64,000 nucleotides of DNA, from positions 806,001-870,000 of the forward strand of contig JAHLEZ010000010.1 of the NCBI GenBank assembly GCA_020726505.1, in the 5' to 3' direction. The position numbers and the translations under genes are program-made. The notes below the pieces were generated by a model. It had not been told where the DNA came from. It worked only from the letters and a program-made list of their open reading frames with translations, and did not search any database. Every line of letters begins with the position of its first letter. Position 1 is the stretch's first letter. This document shows positions 11,688-21,725 of the stretch, piece by piece. Source of the DNA: Leptodontidium sp. MPI-SDFR-AT-0119. Its lineage: Eukaryota; Ascomycota; Leotiomycetes; Helotiales; Leptodontidiaceae.

Positions 11688-13298
11688 TCACAAAGCCCCC
11701 AACACCGCCGAGAAAAGCATAACCAACCCCGCGACCGCAATCGCATAGCCTACTTCCACTCTCCCAGCAGCAGCCTTCTTACTCAACCCAAAAGGCAAGC
11801 CTTGATAACTAAACGTGACCGACTGCTTCACGGTCGAATTAACACATTGGCCATTCATAACATCCAAGCCCTTCAAATCATCGGGCACATTAAAGAACAT
11901 ATACGTGCTATTATCCAGACCCTTGAATCCCGACGTATCATAGGGGAACTTGTCAGTGGGATCCGTTGAGGAGGTGTTCCGCAGGAAGATGCACTGCACC
12001 TGGCCGGGGTAATCGGTCGCCATCTGTGGGTAGTCCTTCATGACGTCCGAGTTGGACGTGTCAGCCACGAGGATGAATTTGCGGTTCGGGTACGTTTGGA
12101 AGATACGATCGAGGAGGTATTTTCGGATCGAGAGCGTGGCGGATACGTCGCTGAAGTTGAGCGGCCGGGTGTCGAATGAGCCACCTGGGTAGGTCTTGTA
12201 GATGAAGTCCATGTAGTTCCGCGTCACCTGCTCGGGAGTCGTGGTTAGGTAGTGGAAGTGGAAATCAGGGATGCTCTGGCTCCAGTTGGCGTAGATCTCG
12301 GGCATGTTCATCCAGGGTACGAAGGCGCGGGCGAAGGAGTTCAGGAGACCTTCGGCAGGGTCGTAGATCTTCGTTATGCGGAGGATGTCGTCGATATCTG
12401 AGATGATGGTTAGGCCAACGGTGGGGACGAGGTAGGATGTTGCGTTTCCGGTGTTCGTTCCCGTGGCGTAGACATTTAGTCTTTGGATGTTCGTCGTGTC
12501 GTTTCCAGGTTCGAGGAAGCCGCCTGGACCGGAGACGTTGGCGATTGGGAGGAATTGGTCGTAATCTCCTTGGTCGGTCGTTTGGCCTACAAGTGTAATA
12601 TTCTGGGATCCTCCGCCAGGAGTAACTGCGTTGCTGCCGCCATTTGTACCATCGTTGCCCTGGCTCGATGCAGGTTCGATGTTGAAGGAGACATTTCGGT
12701 CGCCTTGCTGGACGACGTAGATCTCCGCTGTCAGGTTGCGAGCCTGGGTCTGTTGTGCGGGTGGGAGGTCTTCGATTTTCGTGCCGATCAGGAAGATGTT
12801 CGCTAGGTCGTTGAGTTTCGATTCAGAGATGTTAGGTTGTTTGAATACGTTTCCACGGAATCGGAGGCTCCATCCTTGCTCTGTCCAATTGGCATAGGAG
12901 CTGTGAATCTGTTAGTACTTATTCCTCGGAGTGCAATTGATGGGCGTCTTAGTAGAAACTTACGGAATATTCAAAACTTGTGTAGGAGCAGCAGCCAGAT
13001 CTCCGTCACTTATGCTCAGACTACTCTGCACTGCAGTTCCTGTTGGGAAGTCCTGGAAGAAGTTGGGTACTCCAGACGCAACGTATGAGGGAAACGAGCC
13101 CAGAACACTCTCCACATAACTTCCAGCGCCTTTAATCGAGTCGAGAAGATCGCGATTCTGGACTCGGGTGGGTGTCCGGTCGGTCAATGATGCACGAGGT
13201 GTGATCATAGGATGTGGAACGGCGACAGGAGCTGGAGCTGGAGCCGCAAGTGTAATTGGAAGCACAAGCAGTGCGATTTGAGTGAGGGATGTCAACAT
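11688..13298 (-). CDS. Secreted, GPI-type APP1-like phosphatidate phosphatase domain protein
   Basis: Two exons: 13298-12964 and 12900-11688, giving 515 aa. The ATG at 13298 gives a clean signal peptide (MLTSLTQIALLVLPITLAAP); the frame is open upstream but has no earlier ATG. The C-terminal half matches the APP1 phosphatase catalytic domain (formerly DUF2183): GLTIISDIDDI at about residues 275-284, then GLLNSF, PWMNMPEIY, FHYLTTTPEQV, a PGGSF loop and KFILVADTSNSDV. The C-terminus (VEVGYAIAVAGLVMLFSAVL) is hydrophobic after small residues, as in GPI anchors. Many NxT/S sequons fit a cell-wall or plasma-membrane location. In the HAD-type DxDxT motif the final Thr is Ile (DIDDI). Cytosolic yeast App1 is the better-known relative; the substrate of secreted fungal versions is unknown to me. 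Confidence 0.82.
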
Positions 13299-14283
13299 CT
13301 TGGCTGCGCTGCGATGTGGACCTGGCAATATCTTGTGCTGGTGCTTAAAATGGAGGCGGTCTCTTGGCTGGGGAGCTGCTATTGGTGGAGTTTGACAGGA
13401 GGTGAAGCGGTGCGACTGGGCGAAAGCTTGAAGCTGTGCTGCCAATCTTCAATCAACAACTACAAAGCTGAAAACCACGTGCTCTTCTCACGATCTTCGA
13501 AAGTCTTCGAGAGAAAGGAAGAGGAGGAGGTGAGGTGAGGTGAGGTCGAGAGAAGTGGAAATTGGGTGCGGGTAAATTGCTCATTTATTAGATGTTTGGG
13601 AATGCTGCTTTCAGCTCACAGTTCCAAGGCAGAGCTCACCCCCCTCGTTTGAGCTTGTTGACAACGACGTCATGCTGCAGCTGTTGCTCGTCAACATCCC
13701 CATCCCTCCTCGTCTATGGGAAAGCTACCCAATGGCCATCGAAACGTATGAATCTGAGACTAGGATAATGTAGAAGGTTTATTATTTCCAGGTTTATGGG
13801 CTGCGCTTAATCTTCTTGACAAATCGGAGGTCGTGGGGATGATATTTAATCTGTGGTGATCCTAGTGGAAATCAGGATCTGGATCTGGGGAGCGAGGGCA
13901 TGCAGGTACTGTACAGCACATCTTGGTTTTGCGAAGAGCTGGGAGGGGAACGTGGGAGATTGATGGTTGGTGGATAGTTACCACATACGGTATGGCTGGG
14001 ATAAGCAGGTATGTATCAGACTAGTTTTATTCTTTGCAACACGATCGCTATTTCAACACAACAGTTTGAACAAAGTACCTAGGCACTCACGAGATGATGA
14101 AGAGCGGATAATTCCCATTTGAACATCACTTCATGTACTGTACGTACCAGACCGGTATGGGAAACCTCAGATTTTGGCAACTATTTATATTTCTTTCTAC
14201 CAACACCACAAAGTGTACTTGTAACAGAGAGCGAGTAAATCCTCTCTGAAGGTTATCCCCGAAGGAACATACAACTTGCAATT
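13299..14283. other. Intergenic region upstream of the APP1-like gene
   Basis: No gene is supported. A short GAGGT tandem run lies near 13517-13545, within the likely APP1-like promoter. Two GTACTGTAC motifs lie at 13916-13924 and 14135-14143, and a TACCTAGG motif is at about 14077-14084. Confidence 0.6.
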
Positions 14284-15152
14284 CTAGCGCACACTCCTCT
14301 TCCCTCCATACAAGCAACCCGTCCCATCCTCCCCCTCAGCAACAGGACACCAAGCCAGCTCCTCAATAACCAAACCCGTCTCATTAAGATACATGGTCAA
14401 CTCTCTCCCAAAATTAACCAAACCCTCCACGCGCATCTCATCGATCAGCTTATTCTTCAACTTATGATAGCTCTTGCGGAACTGGTTGGGCTTCCAGCGT
14501 CTCTCCTTCGCGTCCTGCTTGTTCGAGCATCGCAGGTTGAAGGCGTGCGTCGAGTAGTAGCAGAGCGTCTTCTCATTGAAATCTTGCACGTCGGTCCATT
14601 TCTGCTTGAGTTCTTGCTCTTTTTGAGAGGCGGGTTTGGATTCTTCGGCGAGGTAGGCCGCGATTGCTATCCAGTAGAGGTCTTTGGTCTTTTGGTCTGA
14701 GGTGGGGAGGAAGGGTGTTGGGATAGTGACATCGGATGGGAGAGAAGGGGTGATAATGTCGTCGTGGTCGATATAAACTGTTACAATCGAGTCAGTATCA
14801 TCTCCCGGTTTATCTTTCATTTCACACAACCACACATTTCCTGGGAAAGATTCAAAAATATCAAAAATATCAAAAATCAAAAAAATCAAAAAAATCAAAA
14901 AAAAATCCGGGCTCTCAAAGTCATACTAAACGTACCTTGCTTCATATCTACAGGATACATTCTATCCAAATTATCAGCCATGGCATAGTGTGACCAAGGC
15001 TCTTCGCGCCAATCGTAAATCGGAGGATTCTGCGGTGGCAGAGCCTGGGTTTGATCCCCTTTCTGCTCAATCTTTGGAATTTCCTCAGCAGGAGCAGCGA
15101 GAGCATCAGGGCAGGCAAGCGAAGCCAGAGCAAGTGCTTTGCCCAATTGCAT
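14284..15152 (-). CDS. Small secreted hypothetical protein
   Basis: Two exons: 15152-14936 and 14777-14284, giving 236 aa. The N-terminus (MQLGKALALASLACPDALAAP) is a probable signal peptide. I do not recognise a family. The mature part has a YDWREEPWSHYAMADNLDRM segment, a charged helical middle and four cysteines arranged as two pairs (CYY..RCSN and WCPV..GCLY), which could form disulfides. There is one N-glycosylation sequon (LNET) near the C-terminus. The 158-bp intron is unusually A-rich, with repeated AAAAATCA-like units, but its borders (GTACGT donor, TAACAG acceptor) are good and the frame is kept. A secreted protein of this size could be a cell-surface or effector-type protein; this is inference. 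Confidence 0.68.
14845..14905. repeat. A-rich microsatellite inside an intron
   Basis: Repeated AAAAATATC and AAAAAAATC units run through the intron of the 14284-15152 gene. Read on the minus strand it is a T-rich tract, which may serve as an extended polypyrimidine region. Confidence 0.85.
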
Positions 15153-15898
15153 CTTGAATGAAGTGGATGTGAATTGAGAGAAGTTGTGCGATTGGAGTTT
15201 TTGTTCAGGTGGGAGTGATGAGAAAAATGGAAAGGAAGTTGTGGGAGGATAGTTTTATTCTGTTAGTGCAGATGGAATTTAGGAGTGACTTCGCTACCTA
15301 GGTACCTTACTTTCAAGCGGGGGTTGGGGTTCTTGATCTCACGATGATCGCATCTATGTCGGCTATTTTTTGTTTACCATGGTTGGAAAGGGTCCCGTGT
15401 CCGCACTACGCAAGCTCCTGGTAGGGATATCTTCAAGTAGACAAATTCAATGTTGTACTACCACTGATCTATCCGATGTATCATGAATAATAATGGACAT
15501 TGGAAGAGATACAGCTTAGTTTTAATTGTCCCAATGTACCAATCTAATTCGTGACATGCAATTGTCGGGAGCCGCAGTGAGGCATAAATACCTGGCCAGT
15601 GATGGCACTATAATGACCGCATCCCGTTGGCTATCTGCGGAAATATTGCCTCACTAGGTGCAAATAGGTTACACCAACGTCTACCAACTGCTCTAAAATC
15701 ACTAAAATGCAAGGTGTTTCCATCAAAGTAATAAACCGCATACTAGTGAACGGCTGATTCCGTTGTGCATCAAGAAAGGCAGGTGCGGACCCAGATCCAC
15801 TTGCTCAGTAACATATTCTTATGGAAATTTCTCCGAGATGAGCACCCATTCTATATCGGAGCCTTACTGATCTGAACATAAAGACCTAATCAAATGCA
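15153..15898. other. Divergent intergenic region
   Basis: It separates the secreted protein gene (-) from the F-box-like gene (+). The palindrome TACCTAGGTA lies at 15295-15304, about 145 bp upstream of the minus-strand start. Nothing else is supported. Confidence 0.6.
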
Positions 15899-16978
15899 AT
15901 GAATTACCTTCAAAGGTTTCTTCCTTATCGCCGTCCCCAACATCAGCACCCCCACCAGAGACCTGTTGCATTGTCATCGTCGGTCCTCAAACATGTCCCC
16001 TTGGAGGGTCTCTTGTGTATCATGGACCACCTTCCTCCACATTCAGCTGTGTCATTCTTCTTATCCTGCTGGCACCTAAAAGATTTACTCGGCCCCGAGA
16101 AATTCTCCAAGTTCACCTCCTCCACCGACCACAAACTCGAACTTCTGGATCTTCTCGCCATTGATCTGCCAAATTCCATCGTCTGCATTCCTTGCAAACG
16201 CCTACACAAAATGGAGAACATGCAAAGATACAACATGCAAACTCAAAGCTCTTTACGAGCTCTAGCCTGTGTTGCCAAAGACTTTCGAGACAACTTTGAC
16301 GACATTTCTCAATTGTTCGGAACAACCGCATTCAAGATGGCCGTCAAAAGACATCACCAACAACCCGAATGTACAGAGTTACTATCGCTGATGTCAAGTG
16401 AAAGAGCGCAGACCGCACAGTCCGGAGATTACGTCCGACAATCCCAAGAAGAATGCCGTGTCATCCAAGGACATCTAATGCATCGTCTACAGAGTGTCCA
16501 AGTCTCTCGAAGAAGTCTAAATGGCACAACCTTTACCAACGATTTGTGCCCTAAGATGATATGCCCACACATGAAGCTCAGAAATAGCATCCAAGAAAGC
16601 AAATCTGGGATCAGAAGATGCCGGAAATGCTGCACGGAATATAGCATTGACTACACCTACTTTGACGGCCGTGGAAAGGCGATATTCTTCACGAGATGGA
16701 AGGACTTGGGATCTGGTCCGGAGAGCGAGGTCTGGAAACAGCATCTGAGAGGGGATGAGCTGGCTGATTTATGGGATGGTTTCTTTCGGTACGAGGCTCA
16801 GACTCACATCGTGACCGAGGTGGAAGCGCAAGCTGAGGTCGAGCACCAGCCTCAAGCGGGGGAAATTGCTTTGGCATTCGGAGATGGGGATGCCTTCGAG
16901 TTCGATTCATGGATGACGCCCAAGAACAAGTCTGAATTACTCCGGCTTCAGCAGCAATGTGTCTTCAGGCAACGGTAG
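15899..16978 (+). CDS. F-box-like protein with cysteine clusters
   Basis: A single exon of 359 aa. After a His/Pro/Gln-rich start, residues 26-75 (LSSSVLKHVPLEGLLCIMDH..SAVSFFLSCWHLKDLL) look like the two-helix F-box of fungal proteins that hand substrates to SCF ubiquitin ligases. A CIPCKRLH cluster follows at about residues 99-106. Later come CPKMICPHMK and CRKCCTEY clusters that could bind zinc. This layout, an F-box followed by paired-cysteine motifs, recurs in expanded families of filamentous ascomycetes. The C-terminus is acidic and Gln-rich. The substrate is unknown. The F-box is divergent, so the ubiquitin-ligase role is inferred. Confidence 0.72.
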   Translation: MNYLQRFLPYRRPQHQHPHQRPVALSSSVLKHVPLEGLLCIMDHLPPHSAVSFFLSCWHLKDLLGPEKFSKFTSSTDHKLELLDLLAIDLPNSIVCIPCKRLHKMENMQRYNMQTQSSLRALACVAKDFRDNFDDISQLFGTTAFKMAVKRHHQQPECTELLSLMSSERAQTAQSGDYVRQSQEECRVIQGHLMHRLQSVQVSRRSLNGTTFTNDLCPKMICPHMKLRNSIQESKSGIRRCRKCCTEYSIDYTYFDGRGKAIFFTRWKDLGSGPESEVWKQHLRGDELADLWDGFFRYEAQTHIVTEVEAQAEVEHQPQAGEIALAFGDGDAFEFDSWMTPKNKSELLRLQQQCVFRQR

Positions 16979-17694
16979 ACTGTTCTATGGACGTAAATAC
17001 AAAGACAGCACCAAAGTTTCACTTGCTTAGGCAGTGACCAGTCAAGTCGCTTACTTTGAAAGAAAATATCCTGGGGGTTTGGAGAAAGCAAGATCTTAAA
17101 GCTCAGTCGAGTTTTTATGAATTACTTCCTTCATTAGCAACCAATATCTTACACAATCTAAGCCTCCTCATGACTACGACGGTATCGACCGCTGACGATG
17201 ATCTATCCGATCTCTTTCCCATCCAGAGCCAACAGAAGGTTCGAAATCGCAAAGTTGCCCAATAGTACAAGTTCCTCACCGACGCCCGCTTGAACAACCG
17301 AGTCGACAACGGATGGGGTACTGAAATAGTAGACAATGAGGGATACCCATCCTGCATCTCTAAATTGACCAATGTGGAGAGAATGGCGTGGTGTCAGCCC
17401 TGTAGCGAGCCAATCAGGGGTTCACGAGAGCGAGGTGATCGACGCCTGGGGTCCTCGGCTATTCAGGGGGAGGCGTTCGAGTCGAGATATTTTGCTCCGA
17501 CATCTTCGTTCCTGAGACTTCTCCATTCGACAATTCTTTCTCACGACTCACTTCATGCGTTTTGCTCACTAGAAGCGCTCTCAGGGCTGGCTTCACTGAT
17601 CACAAGTTGATATTCGCTTCGCTCACCCTAGCTATTGAGAGTCGGAAGTGAGCCGAGTACACAACAGTCCAATAGTAAACAAAGCTGTGGCGAG
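16979..17694. other. Intergenic region, tandem plus-strand genes
   Basis: It holds the 3' flank of the F-box-like gene and the promoter of the Zn2Cys6 gene. Short open frames at 17056-17265 and 17290-17610 have no recognisable content. Confidence 0.55.
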
Positions 17695-19116
17695 ATGCGG
17701 GCAGGACACAGGAAGACGAGGACAGGATGCACGCAATGCAAACGGCGTCGAGTGAAGGTAAGCCTTCCACACATACCATCCAATCCACATATAAAAACCA
17801 TTAGTACTCACAACACACAGTGCGATGAAGCAAAACCAACATGTCAAAACTGCCATCGCAACGACCTTTCATGCAGCCTCGACTTCCTAACTCCCCTCAC
17901 ATCCCTATCCCGCCACAACAGAAAGCCCTCTTACCAACAAGAACCCAAAGCCAAGCGACGTAAACTCATAAAAATGTATCCCCTCTCCACCCACCTCATC
18001 CCCTCCCTCTCACCCACCAACTTCTCCCCCCAGACCAACGAGCTCCTCCACCACTACACAACAACCCTCTACAAAACCCTCTCCATCGAACGCAGCCGCT
18101 CCGTATGGCGCATCGAGATGCCCCTCCTAGGAATAGCGCACCCCTTTGTTCTCTCCGGTCTACTCTCCCTCTCCGCATTACACTTATCATCACTGATCCC
18201 CTCTCGACGGCGCGAACTCCTCAATTTCGCAGTGTCGCAAGAATGCGCCGCTCTCCCCTCCTTCCGCGCCCATATGGCCAATCCAAGTCCACACACTATC
18301 GATGCAGTCTTCACGTTCGCAGGGAATGCTATATATTACGCTATGGCCTCGCCGCGAGATATGTACGGTGCTGGAACTGGAGAGGAATCGCAGCAGTGGC
18401 AAGCCGATCGGTGCCGCTTACCGAGTCGGAATGATGAGTATGCGCATTGGTTTATAATGATGCGTGGACTGATGGCTTTCCTATCTAAGAACTGGGCTGG
18501 AATTGTGAAGGGACCTTTTGCGCCGTTGTTACAGGGTGATGCGGGACCAGTTTATGCGGAGCTTAATCCTGATGATGGGGAGCTTGTGAAGTTGGAGAGG
18601 TTGTTTGAGTTTGGAAGTGAGAGTGAGTCTTTGTCTTTATCCTCATTACCACAACCCTCGGAATCGGTACCATCAGAAGGTCTCCCAATATCACAACCAC
18701 AACCACAACCACTCCTCCGCCCCACCCCCTCCTTCTCGTCTCCATCTTCCTCACCCCACCCACACCAACAAACATACACCCTCGCCCTCCTCGAACTCCG
18801 CCGCGTCTCCGCCCTCCCATTCTCCCCCAACAGAACAATCTGCGCCCAAACAGCAGCGCACATGTGGCCCGGTAGCGTGAACCAGGATTTCATCGAGCTG
18901 ATCTACGAGCGTGACGAGCGGGCGTTGGTGTTACTGGCGCATTATTGCGTTTTGTTGAAGAGGGTGGATCATGTTTGGTATCTTAAGGGGTTGGGGGAGG
19001 GGCTGTTGAGGAATATTTGGGGGGTGCTTGGGAGGGAGGGGAGGTCTTGGATTGGGTGGGCGGTGGAAAGGGTGCTTGGAGGGATGGCTGGATGGGAGGG
19101 GGTTTTGAGGGAGTGA
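17695..19116 (+). CDS. Zn2Cys6 fungal transcription factor
   Basis: Two exons: 17695-17757 and 17821-19116, giving 452 aa. Splicing rebuilds a perfect binuclear zinc cluster in residues 12-39: C12, C15, C22, C29, C32 and C39, with the basic KRRRVK stretch between C15 and C22. The intron falls exactly before C22. Downstream is a basic segment (KAKRRKLIK) and then a helical fungal-specific region (IEMPLLGIAHPFVLSGLLSL) of the kind seen in sterol-uptake-control (Upc2-like) factors. A Gln/Pro/Ser-rich linker lies at about residues 310-355. The 63-bp intron is a multiple of three without stops, so retention would insert 21 residues into the zinc cluster. The target genes are unknown. Confidence 0.85.
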   Translation: MRAGHRKTRTGCTQCKRRRVKVSLPHIPSNPHIKTISTHNTQCDEAKPTCQNCHRNDLSCSLDFLTPLTSLSRHNRKPSYQQEPKAKRRKLIKMYPLSTHLIPSLSPTNFSPQTNELLHHYTTTLYKTLSIERSRSVWRIEMPLLGIAHPFVLSGLLSLSALHLSSLIPSRRRELLNFAVSQECAALPSFRAHMANPSPHTIDAVFTFAGNAIYYAMASPRDMYGAGTGEESQQWQADRCRLPSRNDEYAHWFIMMRGLMAFLSKNWAGIVKGPFAPLLQGDAGPVYAELNPDDGELVKLERLFEFGSESESLSLSSLPQPSESVPSEGLPISQPQPQPLLRPTPSFSSPSSSPHPHQQTYTLALLELRRVSALPFSPNRTICAQTAAHMWPGSVNQDFIELIYERDERALVLLAHYCVLLKRVDHVWYLKGLGEGLLRNIWGVLGREGRSWIGWAVERVLGGMAGWEGVLRE

Positions 19117-19463
19117 ATGTTGATCTCGCTTAAGGAACAATAAACAACATAGGCTTGACGTTACCCCTGACTCTCGCGTGAGACCATCTCTCGTGATTTT
19201 CGTGGCGTGGCAATTTTCGATGATGAGTTAGGTACTTCAGACTTGTAGCTCGTTTCACAGGGAAACATTCTCCTCATCACAATTTCAGGAAGACAGATCT
19301 TGGACATCAAACCTTGTGGCATTCTACGCTTTTCATAACCCTACCAAATACTCGACATGTTCCCTACTCCGTCATAATCATTAAACCCGTCACAACCAAA
19401 CATGAACCAATCCATCTCAAAACCTATCGACACCTCCATACCACAATCGAAAACCCAAGTAGC
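19117..19463. other. Convergent intergenic region
   Basis: 3' flanks of the Zn2Cys6 gene (+) and ARG4 (-). Nothing further is seen. Confidence 0.7.
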
Positions 19464-21030
19464 TTACTGATCGAACGACTTCTTCAAAGCCTGCAGCTGC
19501 TCCAACACCGCACTTCGACTAGTACCGCCAGTAGTAGCCTTCATCTCAACCGAGCGCTCGTAGTCAAAGACGCTCAGGACATCAGCGCCGAAACGCTTGT
19601 CGACGCTCTGGAATTGCTCGACTGTGAGTTCATCCATGCCTTTCTTTTCGTTCTCGGCTAGGGCAACCATCCTGCCTGCCAGGTGGTGAGTCTCACGGAA
19701 TGGGACACCTATTGAGATCAGCACATGATACCACAATACAGCAAGCAAACTCTCATATTATTTGGGGAGGGGGAAGAATAGCTTACCTTTGCGAACTAGA
19801 TACTCAGCAAGATCCGTAGCCAACATATCCGGGCTGAGAGCAGCGCGCATCTTCTCGGGGTACACGGTAGCAGTAGCAAGCGACCTCGCAGCAATCTGCA
19901 AACTATCCTTCAGAGTCTTAACCGTATCCAACATAGGCTGCACGCTCTCCTGCAGATCCTTGTTGTACGTCGACGGGATGCCCTTGATACTCATCATCAG
20001 ACCGGCCATGGCGCCGAAGATCCTGCCCGACTTGCCACGGAGCAGCTCGAGGGAGTCACTGTTCTTCTTCTGCGGCATGAGGGAGCTGCCGGTCGTGTAG
20101 GCATCCGCGAGCTTGACGTAGCCGAATTCGAGAGAGCTGTAGATGATCAGGTCTTCGGACCAACGTGACAAGTGGCTCCCGATCGTGGCGGCACATTGGA
20201 GGACCTCGACGACGAAGTCGCGGTCGCCGACGGCCGACATGCTGTTCATGATGAGGCCCTCGAAACCGAGCTCCTTCGCCATAGCTACGCGGTCAATGCC
20301 AAACGCATTACCGGCCACAGCACCGCAGCCAAGAGGGGATTTATTGACAGTCTTCTTCGTGAATCGCAGACGCTCAAGATCCAATTGGAAAGCTACCGCG
20401 TAGCTGAGAAGCCATTGGCTCCATCGGATGGGCTGGGCTCGTTGGAGATGTGTGTAGGCCGGCATGATGTAATCGATATCCTGCTCGGCGCGCTGGGCAA
20501 TGACCTTCAGCAGATCAACGAGGTACTCCTCGATTATGTTCAGCTCGTCCCGAAGCCACATGCGCATATCGGTCGCTACTTGATCGTTCCGGCTGCGTCC
20601 TGTGTGTAGCTTTCCTGCAATATGTGTACCGATGATCTCACCGAGGCGGCGTTCGTTGGCTGTGTGGATATCTTTCCTTCCCATCCCAATTAGCAATTGA
20701 CTTGCTCAAGAACTGCTCAATGGGACAAACAAAAACGCCAATTGGCATCTCATATTCTGAAGCTTGCTTACCTTCATCTCCTGGGCGCGATACGAACTTG
20801 CCCTCCTCCCACTCCTTCATGATCTCCCCCAATCCCTTCTCAATGGTATCGAACTCCTCCTGTGTAAGAATGCCCGTCTTGACATTCGCCCTGGCATATG
20901 CAATCGAACCCTTGATATCCTGCGAGTACATGACGCGGTCCACCGAGAGACTCTCGTTGTACTGATCCATCAACGGGTCCGAAGCACCTGTGAACCGGCC
21001 GCCCCATAGTCGAATTGGCTGCTGAGCCAT
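19464..21030 (-). CDS. ARG4: Argininosuccinate lyase
   Basis: Three exons: 21030-20772, 20671-19787 and 19708-19464, giving 462 aa, the usual length for the family. The enzyme splits argininosuccinate into arginine and fumarate, the last step of arginine synthesis. It opens [15 protein letters not shown]. It contains the [13 protein letters not shown] segment and the superfamily signature [10 protein letters not shown] at about residues 281-290, with the catalytic serine in that loop. It ends with the ALKKSFDQ C-terminus. The first intron is joined so that GDE runs into [10 protein letters not shown], as in the family; the second joins RKG to [16 protein letters not shown] element lies at 21072-21078 in the promoter or leader, matching the Gcn4/CPC1 site of cross-pathway control. 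Confidence is high. Confidence 0.97.
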
Positions 21031-21725
21031 AGTGGAATGGCGGAGTGGTTTTCGAGGGTGTAGTTTGGTATTGACTCAGAAGTTGGAGTGTGAAGAAGGT
21101 GGAGGTTCAATTGAAGTCAATTGGAAAGAGGATGTATGTCGAAGATATTGAAATTCGAAAATTCAGTAGTCTGAGGAGGAGGGGAGTACCTGAGGCTAGG
21201 TACAAGTGCACGAAAATAGAGGGGTCAGGAGGGGAGGGGTCTGGCAGGGAAAAGAAAATTGTCGTCAGGCCTGGAGAAAAAAGAGCAATCCGATCTTCGC
21301 TGCAGACCCTTGAAAGCGGGCGCCGGCCCCGCATGAGAACTTTCCCCTCTGCCGAGAACTTCTTGTGGTAACAGACTGCTATTTTCTACAGTACCTCTTG
21401 GAATGAGGAGGATTATATTTGTTACAGTTCGTGTTAAGTTGAAATTTACTTTACGGATGTCCCTCTACTGTAAAGTGCCAAAAATACCCAAGTATCAACG
21501 CTAAGTCCGAAGTCGTAGGCATATCACTCAACATTGCAAATCGTCCCCCAATTGACAAAGGATAGTCCAGTGGTATTCAACAGTGTATTAATGATTAAAA
21601 GTCCACGCTGTCTAGCATACAATATATACCAACACTATCCTACATCCATCCAATTTATATATTTAAGAGCTTCCTAATTGGGAAACACTGCAATCTCTCG
21701 CTTCTACCCCCCAATTACCGAGATC
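21031..21725. other. Intergenic region between ARG4 and the alpha/beta hydrolase
   Basis: It holds the ARG4 promoter, with TGACTCA at 21072-21078, and the 3' flank of the hydrolase gene. The 21090-21371 frame has no recognisable content. Confidence 0.65.
21072..21078 (-). promoter_or_regulatory. Gcn4/CPC1-type TGACTCA site
   Basis: A perfect TGACTCA lies 42-48 bp upstream of the ARG4 start codon. The known role of Gcn4/CPC1 (CpcA) is to activate amino-acid biosynthesis genes such as ARG4 on starvation. It is close to the start codon, so it could lie in the leader rather than the core promoter. Confidence 0.55.

Noticed and set aside
13299..13445. Upstream extension of the APP1-like protein to 13445
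   Set aside because: The extension has no ATG; the ATG at 13298 gives a typical signal peptide.
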